The notes under the pieces were generated by a model, which saw only the letters and a list, made by a program, of their open reading frames with translations, was not told the DNA's origin and did not search any database. Source: Muribaculaceae bacterium (GTDB lineage Bacteria; Bacteroidota; Bacteroidia; Bacteroidales; Muribaculaceae). Taken from it: a DNA stretch of 9,061 nucleotides. A program made the translations under genes and the position numbers. The stretch spans positions 1 through 9,061 of the forward strand of contig JAFZSS010000032.1 of assembly GCA_017619255.1 (NCBI GenBank), in the 5' to 3' direction. Every line of letters starts with the position of its first letter. Positions within the stretch are counted from its first letter, which is position 1. This document shows positions 1 through 7,907 of the stretch, piece by piece.

Positions 1-1149
1 ACTTGGGAAGGCGAAGCCAGCGAAAGTTTCCGTCGCTCGATGGAGATGCAGGCCCGTCTCTTGCGCGTGTACTATTACAACATCCTGTGGCACTACTACG
101 GTAATGTGCCCTTCTATCTGGAGAACCTTTCGATTCCTTACACTGCTCCGCAGATGAGCGCCGACGAGATTTACAACCAACTCCTGCCGGAGCTTGAGGA
201 GATCATCGCCTCTAATGTGCTCCCGATGCGTTGGCCCAATTCCGAGGCAGGTCGCGTGAGCCAGGCTTTCGCCTATATGCTCTATGCCGAGATGGTCATG
301 TACCAGAATGACAACTCCCGTTATTCTCAGGCGCTCGCCTACATGAAGCAGATCATCAGCGACAGCAACTACAGTCTCAACCCCAGCTTCTATGACCTGT
401 GGCAAGAGAGCGGCGAGTGGTGTTCTGAGAGCATCTTCGAGATTAACTACAACGACGACCAGGCCCAGCGCGACTGGGGCACTCCCTTGGCTGCCGGTGG
501 CACCGTGTTCCCCACCCTGTGCTCCCCCAACGGCTGGGGCGGCGGTGAAGGCTGGGACGGCGGCAACGACGGTTGGGGCTTCCTGCCGATGCGCGTGGAG
601 GCCTATAATATGTACGCCGAGAATGACCTGCGTCGTGATGTCACTTGCTGGGATGTTCGCGGTTACAGCTACACCGAGCGCTACCAGGACACCCACATCT
701 GGCATGGCAAGTATCGTCCGCAGTCAGCCAACAATCAGGACTGCCCAACTTCCAAGAACTTGAACTACAATAACAACAAGCGCATTTACCGCTATGCCGA
801 GACCTTGCTGAATGCAGCCGAGCTGCTGCTCCTCACTGGCGGCAGCGCCGCCGAGGCCGCAGGCTATGTGAACGAGGTACGCACCCGTGCCGGACTCGAC
901 GCACTCGCCAGTGTCACCATCGACGACATCTTCAACGAGCGCCACCTGGAATTCTGCGGCGAGGGCAAGCGTTACTTTGACCTCGTGCGTGCCGAGGGCA
1001 TCGCTGGTGCTACTCAGAAGGCTTCTACCGTCTTGGTTCCCGACAGTTACGGCTATCGCACCAACAGTTGGACACCGAGCAAGAAGTACATCCCCTTGTC
1101 ACAGTCTGAGCTCGATGCTGATCCCACGCTGGTTCAGAATAACTATTAA
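1..1149 (+). CDS. SusD/RagB-family glycan-binding lipoprotein, 5'-truncated
   Basis: This is the C-terminal 382 residues of a SusD-like outer-membrane lipoprotein, which caps a SusC-type TonB-dependent transporter and binds glycan at the cell surface. The frame is open from base 1. The first ATG (base 40) is internal, because the upstream codons read on as protein without a stop or signal peptide. Family members are usually about 500-600 residues, so roughly 130-200 N-terminal residues, including the lipobox, lie outside the window. Family signs are the helical repeat region (GRVSQAFAYMLYAEMVMYQ), the C-terminal block YRYAETLLNAAELLLLTGG followed by VNEVRTRAGL, then FNERHLEFCGEGKRYFDLVR, and the usual ending KKYIPLSQSEL...VQNNY. 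A Gly/Trp-rich loop at bases 523-582 has three Trp and may touch ligand. It is followed 34 bp later by the next lipoprotein gene, so it is probably co-transcribed. Family assignment is firm; the ligand (beta-glucan) is inferred from neighbours. Confidence 0.93.
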   Translation, partial: TWEGEASESFRRSMEMQARLLRVYYYNILWHYYGNVPFYLENLSIPYTAPQMSADEIYNQLLPELEEIIASNVLPMRWPNSEAGRVSQAFAYMLYAEMVMYQNDNSRYSQALAYMKQIISDSNYSLNPSFYDLWQESGEWCSESIFEINYNDDQAQRDWGTPLAAGGTVFPTLCSPNGWGGGEGWDGGNDGWGFLPMRVEAYNMYAENDLRRDVTCWDVRGYSYTERYQDTHIWHGKYRPQSANNQDCPTSKNLNYNNNKRIYRYAETLLNAAELLLLTGGSAAEAAGYVNEVRTRAGLDALASVTIDDIFNERHLEFCGEGKRYFDLVRAEGIAGATQKASTVLVPDSYGYRTNSWTPSKKYIPLSQSELDADPTLVQNNY

Positions 1150-1183
1150 ATCGATTAGTAATCAGAAATAGACATTTACGATT

Positions 1184-3127
1184 ATGTTTACCAAGATCAA
1201 CAAAATAAGCAGCGCAATAACGCTTTTCAGTTATTGTATTTTGGCTCTCGCTTTCACTGCTTGCTCGCCTGACGAGTTTGAGGGTGCAGACCCCAACGGC
1301 CTCCCCACGGTGAGCGGCGTGGACTTCCAGATTTCCGTTGACCAGGAGACCAATCAGATGATTGCCAGCTACACTCCGCAGCCCGGCACCTATCCCATCT
1401 GGATCCTTGACGGAACGGCCTACTCCACCCTCAATGAGGTGGGTTACAAGAACGACGAGGCTGGCACTCACACCATTGAATTGCGCCTTGGCAACCGCAA
1501 TGGCATCAGCCAGACCGGCGTGAAGAAGGAATACACCTTCAACGAGTCAAAGATTGACTATACCAACGACTTCCGCCGCATCACCGAGAAGGAGTGGCGT
1601 TTTGACCACAAGGAAGTGGCCCACTTGGCTTGCGGTCCTGCTGGTACTGCCGGTACCGGATGGTGGTCGGCACAGCCCGACGAAAAGAAGGACTTCGGTA
1701 TGTATGACGACCGCATCTCCTTCACCGCCGAGAACCGCAAGGGCGGCACCTTCACCTACAATCCCGGTGAGGATGGCCTGACCTATGTGAACACCGGAAC
1801 CACAAAGTGGGGCCATCAGGATGCCGACTGGGATGCCACCATCGGCAGCCAGAGCGCTGCTTGGTCCTTTGAGGTGTATGACTGGGAGGATGCCGACGGC
1901 AATGTGAGCAAGCAGACCTTTATCCAACTGGCTCCCAACACGGCATTCCCCTACATCAGTTCCGATGCCCAGTATGAGAATCCTCGTTTCCGCATCGAGT
2001 CGTTGACAGCCAAGAAGATGGTCCTCGTCTATGAGACCCCCGACCGTAGCATTGCTTGGCACTTTATCTTCACCAGCGAGCCCGAAGAGAAGGGATTCAC
2101 CGGCTTCGACCCCAACAGCGAATACAACTTGTGGAAGAACGCAGAGTACAACATGTTCTTCTGGTACGCTCCCGGCTGGAGCCAGATTGCTGATCCCGGT
2201 TTTGAGGCTAATGGTAATGAGTATACTGTTTACCTGCCAGAGGCCACTACCGACCAGTGGCAAGCCCAGATGGCCTTCAAGACCACCAACATCTCCACGA
2301 CAGCGACCAAGAACTATGACTTCTCCTGCATCCTGAACAGCGACAAGGACCTGAACGGTGTCACTGTGAAACTCGTGATGGACGGCGACGACAATGTTTT
2401 CTACTTCACCGACCGCATCGACCTGAAGGCTGGTCAGGACTATATCTTCTGGAAGAGCGACATGCCCGGTATCGACATGGAGCGCGTGAACTTGTTCTTC
2501 GACTTCGGCGGATGCCAGGCCGGTACTACTGTCAACATCTCCAACATCGTCCTGAAGGACCATGCCAATGATGACGGCACCGTACTGCCCGATATCCCCG
2601 ACGAACCCACAGTTGATTGGGTTGATGTCAATTCTCCCGAGAACCTGGGCATTGGCTTCAACACGGCAGGCAACATGAACTTCTGGTGGGCAGATGCCGG
2701 TTGGCAGCAGATTGCTGACCCGACATTCTCCTATGCCGACGGTGTTTATACTGTCAAGGCCGACAACGCAACCGTATCGGAGTGGCAGGCACAGTGCTCG
2801 ATTACCGGTGTTCCCCTGGTTATCGAGAGAGGACAGAAGTATGATGTGCGCGTCACAATCAACACCAATATGGAATTGGGCCGTTGCTCGGTGAAGGTCA
2901 ATAAGGATCCCGATGTCACCAATGACCCCAACACGCTCTGCTACAGGGGTGACTTCGTCCTCGAAGATGGCGAGAATGTTATTCAGTTCATTGGCGTTGT
3001 TGCGAAGAACAATGGCGAGGAAATCGAGTTCGACCAGGGTAAATTCATCTTCGACTTTGGCGGTTGTCCTGCCGGATTCGAGGCCCGAATCAGTAACTTC
3101 ATTATCCAAAAGCATCAGGGAGAATAA
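1184..3127 (+). CDS. Multidomain surface glycan-binding lipoprotein (SGBP, SusE/F position)
   Basis: This 647-residue protein is probably an outer-membrane lipoprotein that binds beta-glucan and has no catalytic domain. The signal peptide ends in AFTAC with Cys27 as the lipidated residue; acidic residues follow (SPDEFE), which fits surface export in Bacteroidetes. Domains by eye: a PKD/Ig-like beta domain (about 38-123); a middle domain (about 125-300) with the WRFDHKEVAHLACGPAG block and a closing IESLTAKKMVLVYE strand, resembling beta-barrel domains of other PUL binding proteins; then two related CBM4/9-like jelly-roll modules (about 315-460 and 487-644), joined by an acidic, Pro-rich linker (464-480). 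Both modules share F-W-W/Y...GW.QIADP, W-Q-A-Q and FDFGGC.AG, so Trp327, Trp332, Trp359 and Trp501, Trp502, Trp507, Trp534 are candidate sugar-contact residues. It lies just after the susD-like gene, the usual place for such proteins. Family names for the domains are inferred without a profile search. Confidence 0.85.
   Translation: MFTKINKISSAITLFSYCILALAFTACSPDEFEGADPNGLPTVSGVDFQISVDQETNQMIASYTPQPGTYPIWILDGTAYSTLNEVGYKNDEAGTHTIELRLGNRNGISQTGVKKEYTFNESKIDYTNDFRRITEKEWRFDHKEVAHLACGPAGTAGTGWWSAQPDEKKDFGMYDDRISFTAENRKGGTFTYNPGEDGLTYVNTGTTKWGHQDADWDATIGSQSAAWSFEVYDWEDADGNVSKQTFIQLAPNTAFPYISSDAQYENPRFRIESLTAKKMVLVYETPDRSIAWHFIFTSEPEEKGFTGFDPNSEYNLWKNAEYNMFFWYAPGWSQIADPGFEANGNEYTVYLPEATTDQWQAQMAFKTTNISTTATKNYDFSCILNSDKDLNGVTVKLVMDGDDNVFYFTDRIDLKAGQDYIFWKSDMPGIDMERVNLFFDFGGCQAGTTVNISNIVLKDHANDDGTVLPDIPDEPTVDWVDVNSPENLGIGFNTAGNMNFWWADAGWQQIADPTFSYADGVYTVKADNATVSEWQAQCSITGVPLVIERGQKYDVRVTINTNMELGRCSVKVNKDPDVTNDPNTLCYRGDFVLEDGENVIQFIGVVAKNNGEEIEFDQGKFIFDFGGCPAGFEARISNFIIQKHQGE
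2126..3115 (+). repeat. Tandem duplication of a CBM-like module inside the SGBP gene
   Basis: Two protein-level repeats lie back to back, at bases 2126-2563 (residues 315-460) and 2642-3115 (residues 487-644). Shared landmarks occur in the same order: N-M-x-F-W-[WY], GW-x-QIADP-x-F, [DE]-W-Q-A-Q and FDFGGC-x-A-G. The offset is 174-175 residues over the first landmarks and 184 at the last, so the second copy carries extra residues in its second half (around DVTNDPN and NNGEE). The DNA has diverged well beyond direct repeats, so this is an old duplication, not a recent one. Confidence 0.8.
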
Positions 3128-3139
3128 TATTTGTGCGAG

Positions 3140-3167
3140 CCTCAGCCATAAAATTTTATGGCTGAGG
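3140..3167. repeat. Perfect 28-bp palindrome between SGBP and GH16 genes
   Basis: The arm CCTCAGCCATAAAA (3140-3153) is followed with no spacer by its exact reverse complement (3154-3167), and one G-U pair can be added outside. In RNA it would form a long hairpin with a small AU-rich tip, starting 12 bases after the SGBP stop codon and ending 28 bases before the GH16 start. No T-run follows (the next bases are TATAGCCAAATTT), so it does not look like a standard rho-independent terminator. More likely roles are protection or processing of mRNA ends, partial attenuation that makes more binding protein than enzyme, or a protein-binding site. Function is not shown by the sequence. Confidence 0.85.
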
Positions 3168-3195
3168 TATAGCCAAATTTATCAAATCTGACAAG

Positions 3196-4299
3196 ATGAA
3201 CCGATTCATGCTTTATACACTAATGCTCTCTCTCGCCGTAGCCCTTTTGGGCTGCGGTGGAGATGGCAACGACGAGCCTCAGCCAGCGGTGTCCATCACC
3301 GTCTCACAGGACCGCATCGAGGCACCTGCCGTCGGCGGAACATATACCGTAAATGTATCCACCACGGGAAAGGAGTGGGGCGCCTATGCCGATCAGGACT
3401 TCATCGTCATCGACACCAAGAATACCACTTCGCAGTCGGGCTTGGTGACGGTGACGGTGAAGGCCAATCCGTTAACCGATGCCCGCACCGGTGCTGTCAC
3501 CATCATGTCAGGTGCTGCGCGCAAGACCATCAACATCTCGCAAGAAGCTGCTGCCCAGTCGCCCTACTATGCTCCCGATGGATACACCCTCGTGTGGCAT
3601 GACGAGTTTGACTCGGGCTCTGAATTGAATGCCAACGACTGGACACATGAGGTTCAGAACAGTGGATGGGTGAATCACGAGTTGCAAAACTATGTGAACC
3701 ACAAGACGCCTGGTGGCGCACTCGTCACCGAGGTGAGGAACGGTCATCTGCGCATCACTGCCCTTAAGGAGAACGGTAAGGTTTATTCTGGCCGTGTCTA
3801 TGCCAAAAAGGCCCAGGGCTGGAAGTATGGCTACATAGAGGCCAGCATCAAGCTACCTAAAGGCAAGGGTACCTGGCCCGCCTTCTGGATGATGCCCGTC
3901 AACTTCCATAGTTGGCCTGCCGATGGCGAAATCGACATTATGGAAGAGGTGGGTTACCACCCCGACTATGTATCGTCGAGCCTGCATGCAACAGCCCATG
4001 TCCATACCAATGGCACCCAGGTGACTCACGAGATGTATTGCAAGGGCGCCGAAGGCGAGTTCCACACCTATGCGATAGAATGGACAGCTCAGAACATCAC
4101 CACCTATGTGGACGGTAAGAAGCAGCTGAGCTATGACAATCGCGGCCTGGGTCGCGACGACTGGCCTTATGACGACCCGTTCTACATCATATTCAACCTC
4201 GCATGGGGAGGAGACTGGGGTGGCGCTCAAGGCGTTGACGAGAGTGCATTGCCCGCAACGATGGAAGTAGACTACATCCGCGTTTTCCAAAAGAAGTAA
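3196..4299 (+). CDS. BACON-GH16 endo-beta-glucanase lipoprotein (laminarinase/licheninase-like)
   Basis: This 367-residue protein is a GH16 retaining endo-glucanase that would cut beta-1,3- or mixed beta-1,3/1,4-glucan at the cell surface. The N-terminus is a lipoprotein signal with lipobox ALLGC (Cys20), followed by GGDGNDE, whose acidic residues fit surface export. Residues about 32-117 form a BACON domain, starting at ITVSQDRIEAPAVGGTYTV and ending in TINISQEA. The GH16 domain runs from about 124 to 366. Its active site is DGEIDIMEEVG: Glu245 is the expected nucleophile, Asp247 the helper and Glu250 the acid/base. The extra residue (E-x-D-x-x-E) marks the beta-bulge group that includes bacterial laminarinases, as opposed to E-x-D-x-E lichenases. 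GTWPAFWMMP and FNLAWGGDWGG are further family marks, and the domain is complete. It ends 21 bp before the GH5-GH3 gene, and no Shine-Dalgarno sequence is visible. The family is sure; the choice between laminarin and cereal beta-glucan is inferred. Confidence 0.93.
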   Translation: MNRFMLYTLMLSLAVALLGCGGDGNDEPQPAVSITVSQDRIEAPAVGGTYTVNVSTTGKEWGAYADQDFIVIDTKNTTSQSGLVTVTVKANPLTDARTGAVTIMSGAARKTINISQEAAAQSPYYAPDGYTLVWHDEFDSGSELNANDWTHEVQNSGWVNHELQNYVNHKTPGGALVTEVRNGHLRITALKENGKVYSGRVYAKKAQGWKYGYIEASIKLPKGKGTWPAFWMMPVNFHSWPADGEIDIMEEVGYHPDYVSSSLHATAHVHTNGTQVTHEMYCKGAEGEFHTYAIEWTAQNITTYVDGKKQLSYDNRGLGRDDWPYDDPFYIIFNLAWGGDWGGAQGVDESALPATMEVDYIRVFQKK

Positions 4300-4320
4300 T
4301 CATATAACCCAAACGACTCC

Positions 4321-7300
4321 ATGAGAGGATCTTTAGTAATTATACTCTCTCTTATTCTTTCCCTGGGGCTTTACGCAAAGCCCCAAGGGAAGTTTGTCCG
4401 TGTGGAAGGAACCGACCTGGTGCAACCTAACGGCAAGAAACTCTATATTCAAGGCACAAACTTGGGCAATTGGCTCAACCCCGAGGGCTACATGTTCGGC
4501 TTCAGCAAGACCAATTCGCCATGGATGATTGACCTGATGATCAAGGAGGCCGTGGGGCCTGACTTTGCCGCTGATTTCTGGCGACAGTTCAAGGATAACT
4601 ACATCACCCGAGCCGACATCGCTTTCATCGCCCAACAGGGGGCTAACACCATCCGCCTGCCCTTCAACTACAGGCTCTTCACCGATGAAGATTATATGGG
4701 GCGCTCCAAGGAACAAGACGGATTTGCCCGTATTGATTCGGTGGTGAATTGGTGCCGCGCAACGGGTCTCTACTTGATTCTTGACATGCACGACTGTCCT
4801 GGTGGACAGACGGGTGACAACATCGATGACGGCCACGGCTATCCCTGGCTCTTCGAGAGTGAGCCGAGCCAGCAGTTGTTCATCGACATCTGGCAGCGCA
4901 TCGCCGCCCGTTATAAGGACGAGCCGGTGATTCTCGGCTACGAACTGATGAACGAGCCGATAGCCCACTTTTTCGAGAACAAGGATGAATTGAACAAGAT
5001 ACTCGAACCGCTCTACAAGCGTACCGTCAAGGCCATCCGTCAGGTGGACAAGAATCATGTCATCCTGTTGGGCGGTGCCCGCTGGAACTCCGATTTCTTC
5101 ATGTTCACCGACTGGACCTTCGATGACAACATCATGTACACCTGCCACCGCTACGGCGGTGAAGCCACGGCCGAGGCCATCAAGGACTACATCGATTTCC
5201 GCGACAAGACGGGACTGCCGATGTATATGGGCGAAACGGGGCACAACACCAATGATTGGCAGGCGCAGTTGGTCAATGTGATGAAGCAAGCCAACATCGG
5301 CTACACCTTCTGGCCCTACAAGAAGATTGACAGCTCCTGCATGATGGGTATCACCAGGCCTGAAAATTGGGACGACATCGTGGTGAAGTATTCCGAAGCT
5401 AACCGCACCACCTACAAGGATTTGCGCGAGGCGCGTCCCGACCAGGATACATTCCGCAGGCTGCTGATGCAGTATGTGGAGAACAGCCGCTTTGAGCACT
5501 GTACCCCGCAGACCGACTACATCCAGTCGTTGGGTCTAGGGACGACAGAGGTGACTGACCAAACACCCCTGTACCTGAACGACAACGCGCCCATTGAGCA
5601 ACGCGTCGAGGATGCCTTGAATCGCATGACGCTCGATGAGAAAATCGCCGTCATCCACGCCCAGAGCAAGTTCTCAGCACCCGGTGTAAAACGCCTTGGT
5701 TTCCCCGACTTCTGGACCGATGACGGACCTCACGGCGTGCGTCCCGATGTATTGTGGGACGAATGGGAACAGGCCGGACAGTCCAATGACTCATGTGTGG
5801 CATTTCCTGCTCTGACCTGTCTCGCCGCATCGTGGAATCCGGTACTGGCCGAACGCTATGGCCGTGCCTTGGGCGAAGAGGCGCGCTACCGTGGCAAGGA
5901 TATGATTCTGGGACCCGGCGTGAACATCAACCGTACGCCGTTGAACGGCCGCAACTTTGAGTATATGGGCGAGGACCCGTTGCTGGCATCGCGCATGGTG
6001 GCCCCCTATATCCAGGGACTGCAGTCCACTGGAACAGCGGCTTGTGTCAAGCACTTCTGTCTCAATAATGACGAGGAATACCGCCATCAGGTCAATGTCA
6101 TCGTCAGCGACCGTGCGTTGCGCGAGATTTATCTGCCCGCGTTTGAGACCGCCGTCAAGGAAGGCCATACCTGGGGCATCATGGGTTCCTACAACCTGTA
6201 CAAGGACCAGCACTGCTGCCACAACCAGTACACGCTCAATCAGATACTGAAAGGCGACTGGGGCTATGACGGCGTGGTGGTCAGCGACTGGGGCGGTGCC
6301 CATGACACAGAGCAGGCAGTAAAGAACGGACTGGACATGGAGTTCGGCAGCTGGACCGACGGTCTGGCTTGGGGCGCCAGCAATGCCTACGACGCCTACT
6401 ACATGGCCAAGCCTTACAAGAAACTCATCGAGGAAGGTAAGTTCACGACAAGCGAACTCGACGAGAAAGTGCGCCGCGTGCTGCGGTTGTATTTCCGCAC
6501 CACGATGTCCAATAATCGTGCCCGCGGCTTCCTTTGCAGCGAGGCTCACTATGATGTGGCACGGCAGATTGCCAATGACGGCATTGTCTTGCTGCAAAAC
6601 AAGCATGGCGTGTTGCCCATCAACTTGAATCAGACCAAGCGGGTGCTTGTCGTCGGCGAGAACGCCATCAAGATGATGACCGTGGGCGGCGGCAGCAGTT
6701 CGCTCAAGGCGCAGCATGAGATTCTGCCGCTCGACGGACTGAAAGCCCGCTTGGCAGGCACCGGCATCGAGGTGGACTTCGCCCGCGGCTATGTGGGCGA
6801 CACGACTGGCAACTACAACGGCGTGACCACGGGACAGTCGCTTGCCGACAACCGTAAGGCTAACGAACTCATCGCCGAGGCGGTCGCCAAGGCCAAACAG
6901 GCCGACTATGTCATCATCTTCGGCGGTTTGAACAAGAGCGACTACCAAGATGCCGAGGGTCATGACCGCAAGCACATGGACATGCCCTACGGCCAGGATG
7001 CCCTTGTTGAAGCGCTCGCAAAGGTGAACAAGAACATCGTGTTTGTCAACATCTCAGGCGACGCCGTGGCGATGCCTTGGCGTGACAAGGTTCCCGGCAT
7101 TGTGCAAGGTTGGTTCATCGGCAGCGAAGCGGGCACAGCGCTCGCCAGCGTCCTCGTGGGAGATGTCAATCCTTCGGGCAAACTGCCCTTCACCTGGCCC
7201 GTGAGCCTTAACGATGTGGGCGCCCATGCACTGAATACCTATCCAGGAACATGGCGTGAGAATCACAAGATTATCGACGAGGAATACAAGGAAGGCATCT

Positions 7301-7731
7301 ATGTGGGTTACCGCTGGGCCGACAAGCAGAATATCAAACCGGCTTTCGCCTTCGGCCACGGACTGAGCTACACGACCTTTGCCATCAGCAACCTGCGCAT
7401 CGACAAGAGCGAGGTCGCTGCTGATGGTTCTGTGAGCGCCACCGTGACGGTCAAGAACACCGGCAATCGTGCCGGCGCTGAGGTCGTCCAGCTCTATGTG
7501 AGCGACCACAGCACTACCGTCGAGATGCCCGTTAAGGAACTGCGTGGTTTTCAGAAAGTCACCCTCCAACCTGGCGAGAGCCGGGATGTCACCATCACCA
7601 TCGGTGGACGCGCCTTCCAATACTGGGACGAGAGCAAGGGCGGCTGGACCACCTCGCTCGGCCAGCGCACGATACTCGTGGGCACCGCCAGCGACAACCT
7701 CCCCCTCAAGGCTACATTCACCGTTAAGTAG
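4321..7731 (+). CDS. GH5-GH3 fusion beta-glucanase/beta-glucosidase, exported
   Basis: This 1136-residue polypeptide carries two glycosidases. A hydrophobic signal peptide ends at LYA (cleavage after about Ala19) with no lipobox Cys, so the enzyme is probably periplasmic. The GH5 barrel spans about 22-365: Arg112 in NTIRLPFN, His157, acid/base Glu212 in LMNEP, His276, nucleophile Glu305 in MYMGETG, and Trp331 are all present. After a linker (about 366-420) comes a complete GH3 enzyme (about 421-1136): the barrel with RNFEYMGEDP, KHF (577-579) and nucleophile Asp656 in VVSDWGG; the alpha/beta sandwich beginning near GIVLLQNKHGVLPI, with EGHDR whose Glu879 is the likely acid/base; and a C-terminal fibronectin-III-like domain (about 1021-1136). 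The GH5 part should make or shorten oligosaccharides and the GH3 part should release glucose from them. The frame is unbroken through the junction, so the fusion is real in this sequence. GH5 subfamily and linkage specificity cannot be settled by eye. A strong terminator follows. Confidence 0.93.
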   Translation: MRGSLVIILSLILSLGLYAKPQGKFVRVEGTDLVQPNGKKLYIQGTNLGNWLNPEGYMFGFSKTNSPWMIDLMIKEAVGPDFAADFWRQFKDNYITRADIAFIAQQGANTIRLPFNYRLFTDEDYMGRSKEQDGFARIDSVVNWCRATGLYLILDMHDCPGGQTGDNIDDGHGYPWLFESEPSQQLFIDIWQRIAARYKDEPVILGYELMNEPIAHFFENKDELNKILEPLYKRTVKAIRQVDKNHVILLGGARWNSDFFMFTDWTFDDNIMYTCHRYGGEATAEAIKDYIDFRDKTGLPMYMGETGHNTNDWQAQLVNVMKQANIGYTFWPYKKIDSSCMMGITRPENWDDIVVKYSEANRTTYKDLREARPDQDTFRRLLMQYVENSRFEHCTPQTDYIQSLGLGTTEVTDQTPLYLNDNAPIEQRVEDALNRMTLDEKIAVIHAQSKFSAPGVKRLGFPDFWTDDGPHGVRPDVLWDEWEQAGQSNDSCVAFPALTCLAASWNPVLAERYGRALGEEARYRGKDMILGPGVNINRTPLNGRNFEYMGEDPLLASRMVAPYIQGLQSTGTAACVKHFCLNNDEEYRHQVNVIVSDRALREIYLPAFETAVKEGHTWGIMGSYNLYKDQHCCHNQYTLNQILKGDWGYDGVVVSDWGGAHDTEQAVKNGLDMEFGSWTDGLAWGASNAYDAYYMAKPYKKLIEEGKFTTSELDEKVRRVLRLYFRTTMSNNRARGFLCSEAHYDVARQIANDGIVLLQNKHGVLPINLNQTKRVLVVGENAIKMMTVGGGSSSLKAQHEILPLDGLKARLAGTGIEVDFARGYVGDTTGNYNGVTTGQSLADNRKANELIAEAVAKAKQADYVIIFGGLNKSDYQDAEGHDRKHMDMPYGQDALVEALAKVNKNIVFVNISGDAVAMPWRDKVPGIVQGWFIGSEAGTALASVLVGDVNPSGKLPFTWPVSLNDVGAHALNTYPGTWRENHKIIDEEYKEGIYVGYRWADKQNIKPAFAFGHGLSYTTFAISNLRIDKSEVAADGSVSATVTVKNTGNRAGAEVVQLYVSDHSTTVEMPVKELRGFQKVTLQPGESRDVTITIGGRAFQYWDESKGGWTTSLGQRTILVGTASDNLPLKATFTVK

Positions 7732-7764
7732 TCCTGTCTCAAGACATATCAGCACTTACATATC

Positions 7765-7811
7765 GGTCCCTGACTCCTCTTTATGATGATGAAGTCAGGG
7801 ACCTACTTTTT
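7765..7811 (+). terminator. Rho-independent terminator of the PUL operon
   Basis: GGTCCCTGACT (7765-7775) pairs perfectly over 11 bp with AGTCAGGGACC (7793-7803) around a 17-base loop, and a T5 run (7807-7811) follows shortly after. It begins 33 bases beyond the GH5-GH3 stop codon and would end the PUL transcript. The stretch from here to 7907 contains no gene, only a weak 7-bp inverted repeat. Confidence 0.88.
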
Positions 7812-7907
7812 AAACATTGGTCACCCTATTACCTGGATAGCTATTTACTCCATTTTCAATCAGGTAAAAACATGCAAAGAATGGCTGCCTTACAAACAAA
7901 GTGTCAC

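Noticed and set aside
40..1149. ATG at base 40 as a true start of the SusD-like gene
   Set aside because: The frame is open from base 1 with protein-like sequence, no signal peptide follows the ATG, and the family needs well over 100 more N-terminal residues.
1547..3115. Long open frame (522 codons) on the - strand opposite the SGBP gene
   Set aside because: The + strand protein has a lipobox, repeats and recognisable domains. The antisense frame stays open through the third-base bias of the real gene, and its translation shows no recognisable motif.
3140..3167. The palindrome as a standard rho-independent terminator
   Set aside because: No T-run follows on either strand and the next operon gene starts 28 bases later, so full termination is unlikely.
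4333..6975. Two long - strand open frames (4333-5499 and 5791-6975) opposite the GH5-GH3 gene
   Set aside because: Both lie wholly inside a gene with intact catalytic motifs, and their translations are low-complexity, Val/Leu/Ala/Gly-rich products of antisense reading with no promoter or domain signs.
7829..7867. Inverted repeat TTACCTG/CAGGTAA as a regulatory or attachment site
   Set aside because: Only 7 bp with a 25-base gap in an AT-rich spacer, with no linked gene or second copy seen; easily due to chance.
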